NCBI RefSeq assembly: GCF_937997595.1
Contig: NZ_CALKTS010000215.1
Coordinates: forward strand, 1 to 20,207
DNA: 20,207 bases
Reading direction: 5' to 3'
Source of the DNA: an uncultured Campylobacter sp.
GTDB lineage: Bacteria; Campylobacterota; Campylobacteria; Campylobacterales; Campylobacteraceae
Of the stretch, positions 14,807-20,207 are shown in pieces (the first letter of the stretch is position 1; every line of letters starts with the position of its first letter). Both the position numbers and the translations under genes were made by a program. Below the pieces are notes generated by a model that was given only the letters and a program-made list of their open reading frames with translations, did no database searches and was not told where the DNA came from.

Positions 14807-16071
14807 TCTATCTCCTTTCTTAAAAAGCAAAACTCCGCGAGCTTCGCAGGCAGCTTAATCTCATTTAGATTGCCGCTGTGAATCTCGCTAAATTCCTTAC
14901 CGCTGCGGCTTTGCAGCTTCTTAAATTTCAAATATGGCTTGCCGTCAAGCTCAAAAATTTCGCCGATCTCATTATCGCAAGGGCAAATTTTAAAGTCGCG
15001 CGGGGCAAAAATTTCATAACTCTCGCCTGGCAAAATTTTATCTTTGACGCTTATAAACTCGCCGTCTTGCGAGATCGCGCAGACCTGATGCGTGCCAAGC
15101 TCGATGCTGCGGTCTAAATTTTGCGTATCCTCTCGCTCGTACGGGCGCTTTATCAAATATCCGTCGCTAAAGCCGCGGTTTTTGAGCGTCGCGATCTCGC
15201 ACTCGTAAACACGGGCCTCAAATTTATCGCTCGCGGCATCGTCGATCGCCGCGCGGTAAGCGTTCGTAGCGCACGCGACGTAGTATTCGCTCTTGGTGCG
15301 CCCTTCGATTTTGAAGCTGTCGATCGCGCCCGTTTGCATGATCTTTTGCACGTGCGAAATGAGGCTAAGATCTTTCGCGTTCATTACGAAAGTGCCCTCT
15401 CCTTCGCGCTCTTGCAAGCGGAAAAGCGCGCTGGTTTCGGGATTTTTCGCGTAAAGCTCGTAGTTAAATCTGCAGTCGTTCGCGCAGCTTCCGCGGTTGC
15501 TGAAGCGCCCGCTTTGCACCGCGCTAACAAGACAGCGCCCGCTGTATGCGAAACACATCGAGCCGTGCACGAAAATTTCAATCTCGAGGTTTGGAATTTT
15601 TTCTTTGATCTGCACGGCGTCTTTGAGCGTCATCTCCCGCGCCGCGACGATGCGGACGGCGCCCAGCTCCGCCCAAACCTGCGCGTCGAGATAATTTAGC
15701 ACGTTAGCCTGAGTAGAGACGTGAATCGGAATCTCAGGAGCTACGGCTCGCGCGAGGCTCGCAACACCCAAAGTGGCGATTAAAATTCCATCCACGCGTA
15801 GATCGCGAAGAAATTCCAAATGCCTTTCGATGTTTCCTAACTGGCCGTTGGTCGCAAAGCCGTTTACGGTCGCGTAGAGCTTCTTGCCGCGCTCGTGCGC
15901 GTATGCGACGCCCTGCGCAAAGCTTTCCTTGCTAAATTCCTTTGCGCTTCGCTGGCGCAGCGAAAATGATCCGGTGCTTGCATACACGGCGTCCGCGCCG
16001 TAAGCTAGGGCGATTTTTAGTTTCGTTAAATTCCCAGCAGGAGCTAAGAGTTCGGGTTTTTTCAAATACAT
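14803..16071 (-). CDS. U32-family protein (TrhP-like tRNA U34 hydroxylase / 'collagenase' family)
   Basis: This protein has about 422 residues. PELLAPAGNLTKLKIALAYGADAVY at the N-terminus and the U32 signature HGSMCFAYSGRCLVS...NRGSCANDCR (about 175-205) are clear. U32 proteins were long called collagenase-like peptidases. Characterised members TrhP (E. coli YegQ, B. subtilis YrrN/YrrO) instead hydroxylate wobble uridine 34 of tRNA using prephenate, with the cysteines binding a cluster. That role fits this translation-centred operon better than proteolysis, but is inference. I prefer ATG at 16071 because homologs begin near KKPELLAPAG. A GTG at 16092 would add seven residues and probably precedes the transcription start. 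Confidence 0.9.
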   Translation of the reverse strand: MYLKKPELLAPAGNLTKLKIALAYGADAVYASTGSFSLRQRSAKEFSKESFAQGVAYAHERGKKLYATVNGFATNGQLGNIERHLEFLRDLRVDGILIATLGVASLARAVAPEIPIHVSTQANVLNYLDAQVWAELGAVRIVAAREMTLKDAVQIKEKIPNLEIEIFVHGSMCFAYSGRCLVSAVQSGRFSNRGSCANDCRFNYELYAKNPETSALFRLQEREGEGTFVMNAKDLSLISHVQKIMQTGAIDSFKIEGRTKSEYYVACATNAYRAAIDDAASDKFEARVYECEIATLKNRGFSDGYLIKRPYEREDTQNLDRSIELGTHQVCAISQDGEFISVKDKILPGESYEIFAPRDFKICPCDNEIGEIFELDGKPYLKFKKLQSRSGKEFSEIHSGNLNEIKLPAKLAEFCFLRKEIE

Positions 16072-16093
16072 TCCTAGTGATTTTTTAAGCACG

Positions 16094-16099
16094 ATTTTA
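16094..16099 (-). promoter_or_regulatory. Putative -10 element for the long minus-strand operon
   Basis: On the minus strand this reads TAAAAT, about 23 bp before the ATG at 16071. With the divergent gene starting at 16137, the 65-bp gap must hold both promoters. If used, transcription would start near 16087 and leave a very short leader. Confidence 0.4.
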
Positions 16100-16100
16100 C

Positions 16101-16106
16101 TACAAT
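16101..16106 (+). promoter_or_regulatory. Putative -10 element for the histidinol-phosphatase gene
   Basis: TACAAT lies 31 bp before the ATG at 16137, downstream of a T-rich stretch (16081-16086). AAGGAG follows at 16125-16130. The site abuts the opposing -10 at 16094-16099, so the two promoters would compete. Confidence 0.45.
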
Positions 16107-16136
16107 TTAGCCAAAATTTTATTTAAGGAGCAGTTG

Positions 16137-16925
16137 ATGCGAGCCGATCTACACAACCACACCTATCTTTGCAACCACGCTAGCGGCGAGCCGCGGCAGT
16201 ATTTGGAAGCGGCGATCGCACGAGGCATAGAAATTTTCGGCTTTGCGGATCACGCGCCGATGAACTTCGATCAAAAATACCGAATGAGCTTCGAGCAGAT
16301 GGAGCTTTACGAGCGGATGATTAGGGATCTGCGGGATGAGTTTAGCGGGCGGATCGACGTGCGGCTGGGATACGAGGTCGATTTTATGACGAAAAAAGAG
16401 CTGATGGATGAGCGGATTTTCGCGCGCGAGGTCGATTATCTCATCGGCTCGGTGCATTTTTTAAACAACTGGGGCTTTGATAACGAGGAATTTTTAGATC
16501 AGTGGAGCGGGCGCGAGATAGACGACGTTTATCGCGAATACTTTGCGCTGATCTGCGCGCTGTGCAGAAGCGGTAAATTCGACATTTTAGGGCATATGGA
16601 TCTGATTAAAATTTTTAAATTTACTCCAAAAAAAGATATCAGAGTTTTAGCAGGCGGCGCGATAAATGCGATCAAAAAAAGCGGCATAGTCGTGGAGCTA
16701 AACTCCGCGGGGCTTCGCAAGCCCGCGAATGAAATTTATCCAAGCGACGCGCTTTTGCAGATGCTAGCGGATGCGGACGTGCCGATCACGCTTAGCTCGG
16801 ACGCGCACTCGGTAGCTCAAGTAGCGCTAAACTACGATAAAATTTACGCCAAAGCGCGCGAGTTCGGCTATGATAAGATCGCAGTTTTCAAAAACCGCGA
16901 GCAGCAATTTGTAAGTCTGGCGTAA
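16137..16925 (+). CDS. PHP-domain histidinol-phosphatase (HisJ/HisK type)
   Basis: This 262-residue protein has the PHP phosphoesterase fold, which uses three metal ions to hydrolyse histidinol phosphate in histidine synthesis. The metal-binding motifs are RADLHNHTYLCNHA (2-15), FGFADHAPM (about 35-43), the GSVHFLNNWGFD block (about 104-115), GHMDLIKIF (about 153-161) and LSSDAHS (about 221-227). I chose the ATG at 16137 because AAGGAG sits six bases upstream. The TTG codon just before it is too close to that site. Other his genes are not in the window, so another phosphoester substrate remains possible. Confidence 0.88.
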   Translation: MRADLHNHTYLCNHASGEPRQYLEAAIARGIEIFGFADHAPMNFDQKYRMSFEQMELYERMIRDLRDEFSGRIDVRLGYEVDFMTKKELMDERIFAREVDYLIGSVHFLNNWGFDNEEFLDQWSGREIDDVYREYFALICALCRSGKFDILGHMDLIKIFKFTPKKDIRVLAGGAINAIKKSGIVVELNSAGLRKPANEIYPSDALLQMLADADVPITLSSDAHSVAQVALNYDKIYAKAREFGYDKIAVFKNREQQFVSLA

Positions 16926-16959
16926 ATTTACGGCAGCCGCTTTTAAATTTAAAAAGGCG

Positions 16960-17013
16960 CGGCGGCGAGAAATTTTAAAATTTCAAAAGCTTCGGCGGCG
17001 TAAAATTTTAAAA
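16960..17013 (+). repeat. Two imperfect 21-bp direct repeats upstream of glnA
   Basis: Copies at 16960-16980 and 16993-17013 both consist of CGGCGGCG, two variable bases, then AAATTTTAAAA or a one-base variant. They agree at 19 of 21 positions with a 33-bp period, about three helical turns. They end about 50 bp before the putative glnA -10 box. Confidence 0.6.
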
Positions 17014-17065
17014 ATCGCGGCGCGCAAAACGGCGCAGATAAAGTCGAATTTCAACTAAATAATGT

Positions 17066-17071
17066 TAAAAT
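17066..17071 (+). promoter_or_regulatory. Extended -10 promoter of glnA
   Basis: TGTTAAAAT (17063-17071) is an extended -10 (TGn followed by TAAAAT). It lies 46 bp before the glnA ATG, in an AT-rich region following GC-rich repeats. The sequence shows no obvious GG-N10-GC sigma-54 element, so sigma-70 type expression is likely. Confidence 0.6.
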
Positions 17072-17086
17072 TCGCCGTTAAATTTA

Positions 17087-17100
17087 GCCCGAATACGGGC
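17087..17100 (+). repeat. Small GC hairpin in the glnA leader
   Basis: GCCCG and CGGGC close an AATA tetraloop, five perfect pairs. The hairpin ends just before the ribosome binding site (AAGG at 17107-17110). It may tune translation or message stability, but it is short and could be coincidental. Confidence 0.45.
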
Positions 17101-17117
17101 GGAAAAAAGGAAAAAAT

Positions 17118-18545
17118 ATGGGAAAATTTGTTAATGACGTGAAGGAATTTTTTAAATTTTGCGATGAAAACGAGGTCGAGTTCGTGGATTTTAGATTTAC
17201 CGATCTAAAAGGCACCTGGCACCACGTCGCTTACAACTACAAGCGCCTGCCGAAGGACTTCGCCGACGGAATTCCGTTCGACGCGAGCTCGGTAGCGGCG
17301 TGGCAGCCGATCGATAAATCCGATATGATGCTAAAGCCCGACGTGCAAACGGCGTTTTTGGATCCATTTACCGCGGACGTTACGATCATCGTTATCTGCG
17401 ACGTTTACGACATCTATAAAAACGAACTTTATGAAAAATGCCCGCGCTCGATCGCCAAAAAAGCCGAACAGTTTCTGCAAACCACGGGTCTTGGAGATAC
17501 CTGCTATTTCGGGCCGGAGAATGAGTTTTTCGTTTTCGACGACGTAAAGATCATCGACGATATGAACTGCGCGATGTTTAAAGTAGATACCGAGGAGGGG
17601 CATTGGAACAGCGGCAAAAACTACAAAGACGGCTTTAATAGCGGTCACCGCCCGGGCGTAAAGGGCGGCTACTTCCCCGTCCAGCCCGTCGATTCGATGG
17701 TCGATCTGCGCGCCGAGATGTTAAAGGTACTTGAGCAGATCGGGCTTGAGACCTTCATCTGCCACCACGAAGTAGCGCAAGGCCAAGGCGAGATCGGCGT
17801 TAAATACGGAACCCTCGTCGAGGCCGCCGACAACGTGCAAAAATACAAATACGTAGTAAAGATGGTCGCGCACCTAAACGGCAAGACCGCGACCTTTATG
17901 CCAAAGCCGCTCTACGGCGACAACGGCAGCGGAATGCACGTGCACCAATCGATCTGGAAAAAGGGCAAAAACACCTTTTACAAAAAGGGCAACTATGCAA
18001 ATTTAAGCGACGCGGCGAGATGGTATATCGGCGGCGTGCTAAAGCATGCGCGCAGCGTCGCGGCGTTTACGAACCCGAGCACCAACAGCTATAAGCGCCT
18101 GATCCCGGGCTTTGAGGCGCCGTCCATTCTAACTTATTCGAGCCAAAACCGCTCGGCTTCGATCCGTATCCCTTACGGCAGCGGCGAGCACTCCGTGCGA
18201 GCCGAGATGCGCTTCCCAGATAGCACCGCGTGCCCGTATTTGGCGTTCGCGGCGATGCTGATGGCGGGAATCGACGGCATCAAAAACAAAACCGAGCCGG
18301 TCGGGCCGATGGATGAGAATTTATTCAAACTGCACCTGGATGAAATTCGCGAGCGCGGCATCGAGCAGCTTCCGCACACGCTTCGCGGCAGCCTAGAGGC
18401 GGTGATCCGCGATAATGAGTATCTGCGCCCGATAATGAGCGAGCTTTTTATCGAGACCTATCAGCATTTCAAATTTGAAACGCAAGTTTGGCCTTACGAG
18501 GCGCGCCCTACGCCGTTTGAGTTTGCGACGAATTATTCGTGCTAA
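17118..18545 (+). CDS. glnA: Glutamine synthetase type I, with Phe at the adenylylation position
   Basis: This 475-residue enzyme makes glutamine from glutamate, ammonia and ATP, and acts as a dodecamer. Motifs are CYFGPENEFFVFD (129-141), GQGEIGVKYGTLVEAADN (222-239), NGSGMHVHQS (269-278) and NPSTNSYKRLIPGFEAP (319-335), then RSASIRIP. The loop holding the adenylylated tyrosine in E. coli (NLYDLP, Tyr397) reads NLFKLH here, with Phe403. Adenylylation by GlnE is therefore not possible at that site. The same Phe form has been described for H. pylori, where typical GS control was reported to be missing. The ATG has AAGG six to eight bases upstream, and a strong inverted repeat follows the gene. 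Confidence 0.98.
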   Translation: MGKFVNDVKEFFKFCDENEVEFVDFRFTDLKGTWHHVAYNYKRLPKDFADGIPFDASSVAAWQPIDKSDMMLKPDVQTAFLDPFTADVTIIVICDVYDIYKNELYEKCPRSIAKKAEQFLQTTGLGDTCYFGPENEFFVFDDVKIIDDMNCAMFKVDTEEGHWNSGKNYKDGFNSGHRPGVKGGYFPVQPVDSMVDLRAEMLKVLEQIGLETFICHHEVAQGQGEIGVKYGTLVEAADNVQKYKYVVKMVAHLNGKTATFMPKPLYGDNGSGMHVHQSIWKKGKNTFYKKGNYANLSDAARWYIGGVLKHARSVAAFTNPSTNSYKRLIPGFEAPSILTYSSQNRSASIRIPYGSGEHSVRAEMRFPDSTACPYLAFAAMLMAGIDGIKNKTEPVGPMDENLFKLHLDEIRERGIEQLPHTLRGSLEAVIRDNEYLRPIMSELFIETYQHFKFETQVWPYEARPTPFEFATNYSC

Positions 18546-18553
18546 GGCTAAAT

Positions 18554-18597
18554 TTTATGCCGCGCCGCCGGAATTCCACCGGGCGGGGCGGCATAAA
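18554..18597 (+). terminator. Strong GC hairpin after glnA, probable terminator
   Basis: The arms TTTATGCCGC and GCGGCATAAA continue inward as CCGCC/GGCGG after a single mismatch, giving about 15 pairs around a loop containing GGAATTCC. It starts nine bases after the glnA stop codon. No clean T-run follows on the plus strand, so termination may be weak or the structure may mainly protect the 3' end. Confidence 0.6.
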
Positions 18598-18667
18598 GCC
18601 CTGGAATTTTAGAATTTTGCCGCGCGCGAGCTTTTAAAATTCCGTCGCGCGAACTTAAATACCGCCC

Positions 18668-19921
18668 GTGAAGCTTCAACTCTTTTACTCTAAACGCGAA
18701 ATTTTATACTTTCTGCTCATTTTGCTTGGAATTTTATCGATAAACTTAGGCTTGAAATTTTATGAATTCAAAGAATTCCGCGCGAAAAACTACGCTTTTT
18801 ACGACGCGCAAATTTTAAACGCCTACGCCAAAACCAACGAGCGCGGCCGCACCTACACGGTGCTAAAGCTCAAAACGGCGGATTTCACCCTCTACACGAC
18901 CGCTGGGCTCGGGCGGGAATTTCACCGCTTCGCGCGCGTAAATATCGGCATCGTGACCAAAAACGTAAAATTTTTAGATTTTTTAAAGCAGCGTTTTTAC
19001 GCACCAAATTTTAAAATTTCAGCTGAGACCGCGCCCTCCGGGGCAAAATGGCGCGCCATAGAGTTCGTTCGCGCCCAACACGAAGATGAGATGACGGCGG
19101 ATCTTTACTCCGCGCTGTATTTTGCGACCGAAATTTCAAAACCGCTGCGCGCTAGCGTGACGAACTGGGGCATAGCGCACATCATCTCGATCAGCGGCTT
19201 TCATCTGGGCATTATCTTTAGCACCGTCTTTCTGCTCGCAATGCCGATCTACCGCTATTTTCAGGATCGCTACTTTCCGTACCGCAGCGCGAGGCGCGAT
19301 CTTAGCGTCTTTGTGATCGTGCTTATGAGCGGATATCTCTTCGTGCTTGATTTTACGCCGAGCTTTCTGCGTTCGCTTGCGATGTGCTGCGTGGGGTTTT
19401 ACCTCGCGATGCGAAATTTCTACGTACTTAAATTTACAAACCTCTTCCTAACGATCGCGCTTCTGCTTGCGTTTTTCCCGCACTTAGCCTTTTCGATCGG
19501 ATTTTATTTCTCCTGCCTGGGCGTGCTGTATATTTTCCTCTACCTGCACCACTTCGCGCCCAAATTTAAGCTCTGGCAAAACGTCATACTTTTTAACCTC
19601 TACGTTTGGCTCAGCATGAATGTGGCGGTCTATTATTTCTTCCCGACCGCTTCGCTGCAGCAGCTTAGCGTAATGCCTCTAGGATACGTGTTTGTAATCT
19701 TTTATCCGCTAAGCATATTTTTGCATCTATTCGGGCTCGGCGGTGCGCTCGATACGCCGCTGCTTGCATTTTTAAATTTTACTTTGCCGAGCTTTCAGGC
19801 GCAAATTCCGCCGCTTCTTTTCGCGCTCGCAAACATCTGCGCGCTTGCTGCGATAAAGCTTCGCTACGCAGCGCTTGGATGCGCGATAATCGGAATTTCG
19901 CCGATATTTTTTATAACGTAG
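18668..19921 (+). CDS. comEC: ComEC/Rec2-family DNA uptake channel, short form
   Basis: This 417-residue membrane protein corresponds to the ComEC channel that passes single-stranded DNA across the inner membrane in natural transformation. Residues 13-30 form an N-terminal membrane segment, followed by a soluble OB-like region (about 40-120). The Competence domain begins with the family signature ISISGFHLGI (about 173-182) and then has about seven hydrophobic segments. The C-terminal metallo-beta-lactamase-like domain of B. subtilis ComEC (total about 776 residues) is absent, as I recall for C. jejuni. The start is GTG with no visible ribosome binding site. An in-frame TAA nine bases upstream excludes a longer version. 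Confidence 0.88.
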   Translation: MKLQLFYSKREILYFLLILLGILSINLGLKFYEFKEFRAKNYAFYDAQILNAYAKTNERGRTYTVLKLKTADFTLYTTAGLGREFHRFARVNIGIVTKNVKFLDFLKQRFYAPNFKISAETAPSGAKWRAIEFVRAQHEDEMTADLYSALYFATEISKPLRASVTNWGIAHIISISGFHLGIIFSTVFLLAMPIYRYFQDRYFPYRSARRDLSVFVIVLMSGYLFVLDFTPSFLRSLAMCCVGFYLAMRNFYVLKFTNLFLTIALLLAFFPHLAFSIGFYFSCLGVLYIFLYLHHFAPKFKLWQNVILFNLYVWLSMNVAVYYFFPTASLQQLSVMPLGYVFVIFYPLSIFLHLFGLGGALDTPLLAFLNFTLPSFQAQIPPLLFALANICALAAIKLRYAALGCAIIGISPIFFIT

Positions 19922-19927
19922 CGCGCG

Positions 19928-19947
19928 AAAATTCCAGCGGGAATTTT
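19928..19947 (+). terminator. Hairpin after comEC, possible terminator
   Basis: AAAATTCC (19928-19935) and GGAATTTT (19940-19947) pair perfectly over eight bases with a four-base loop. The second arm ends in TTTT and lies seven bases after the comEC stop codon, so it can serve as a modest intrinsic terminator. Confidence 0.55.
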
Positions 19948-19966
19948 ATCCGTTGGAATTTTATGC

Positions 19967-19972
19967 TAAAAT
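19967..19972 (+). promoter_or_regulatory. Extended -10 promoter of the YciI-family gene
   Basis: TGCTAAAAT (19964-19972) is an extended -10 element 28 bp before the ATG at 20001. It follows the comEC terminator hairpin and indicates separate transcription of the next gene. Confidence 0.6.
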
Positions 19973-20000
19973 CGCGCTTCAAATCTCACAAAGGATCAAA

Positions 20001-20207
20001 ATGTTTATTGCAAACCTCACTTACGTTAAAGAAATTAGCGAAATCGATCGCTTCATCAACGAGCACAACGCGTTTTTAGACCGATTTTATGCGGCGGATA
20101 AATTTATCTGCTCGGGGCGCAAAGTCCCTCGCACAGGCGGCATCATCTTAATCAACGCCAAAGACCGCGCGGAGCTTGATGAGATCATCGCGCAAGATCC
20201 GTTCTTT
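20001..20207 (+). CDS. YciI-family protein, 5' part (runs off window end)
   Basis: The reading frame is open for 69 codons to the window end. It starts MFIANLTYVKEISEIDRFIN, preceded by AAGGA at five-base spacing and a promoter-like element. Features of the YciI/YCII dimeric alpha-beta fold are EHNAFLDRFYAADKFICSG (about 21-39, with the conserved His22 and the SGR turn), TGGIILINAKDRAELDEII (about 45-63) and DPFF at the end of the visible part. The function of most YciI-like proteins is unknown, and the His-Asp pair resembles an active site. The gene is incomplete only because the window stops. Confidence 0.9.
   Translation, partial: MFIANLTYVKEISEIDRFINEHNAFLDRFYAADKFICSGRKVPRTGGIILINAKDRAELDEIIAQDPFF

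Noticed and set aside
15121..15699. 192-codon open frame on the plus strand
   Set aside because: It is fully antisense to the U32-family gene, whose signature motifs are clear; its translation resembles no protein family.
19879..20079. 66-codon open frame overlapping the end of comEC and the YciI start
   Set aside because: It is out of frame with both real genes and has no ribosome site. The YciI-family frame at 20001 has a good site and a recognisable family pattern.
1..20207. CRISPR array, insertion sequence, toxin-antitoxin or phage module
   Set aside because: No regularly spaced repeats, transposase, terminal inverted repeats or phage proteins can be found in any frame.

Overview
The window looks like a chromosomal segment of a relatively GC-rich Campylobacter or close relative (Campylobacterota). 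Reasons: the words AAATTTTAAAATTT and TAAATTT recur throughout. GlnA has the Phe form of the adenylylation motif that I recall from Helicobacter pylori. The gene order U32–purE–(hypothetical)–glyQ–nif3–zinc ribbon–waaA–rluA–ffh–rpsP–khpA–rimM–trmD–rplS is, from memory, that of C. jejuni and in part of H. pylori. A species such as C. gracilis would fit the base composition, but this is inference.

Layout. 1-166: promoter and tRNA-Ser(GCU), plus strand. 218-847: an unrecognised lipoprotein, minus strand. 848-1220: a gene-poor gap holding a transcription terminator and possibly a decayed coding tail. 1221-5392: two translationally coupled minus-strand genes. Together they equal one large fused protein of the acyl-CoA dehydratase activase / DUF2229 / dehydratase-like family. 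5393-5687: a gap with a promoter for that pair and a terminator for the next operon. 5688-16071: fourteen minus-strand genes packed almost end to end. 16072-16136: a divergent promoter region. 16137-19921, plus strand: PHP-family histidinol-phosphatase, glutamine synthetase and a short ComEC. 20001-20207: the start of a YciI-family gene that runs off the window.

The fourteen-gene minus cluster is mostly translation, RNA modification and protein targeting. It encodes a U32/TrhP-like protein, PurE, a GyrI-like effector-binding protein, GlyQ, a Nif3-like protein, and a coiled-coil zinc-ribbon protein related to the sigma-54 chaperone of H. pylori. It continues with WaaA, an RluA-type pseudouridine synthase, Ffh, S16, KhpA, RimM, TrmD and L19. 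Most junctions overlap or are separated by fewer than 30 bp. The widest gap is ffh-rpsP (78 bp), and it holds two interlocked inverted repeats whose stems cannot both form simply. That makes it the best candidate here for an undescribed RNA control element.

Other unusual points: low-complexity, probably lineage-specific insertions or tails in three proteins of one operon (WaaA, GlyQ, the GyrI-like protein); two identically spaced Cys pairs in the large activase; and direct repeats upstream of glnA. I see no CRISPR array, insertion sequence, integrase, phage gene or defence system. The window is mainly core genome.
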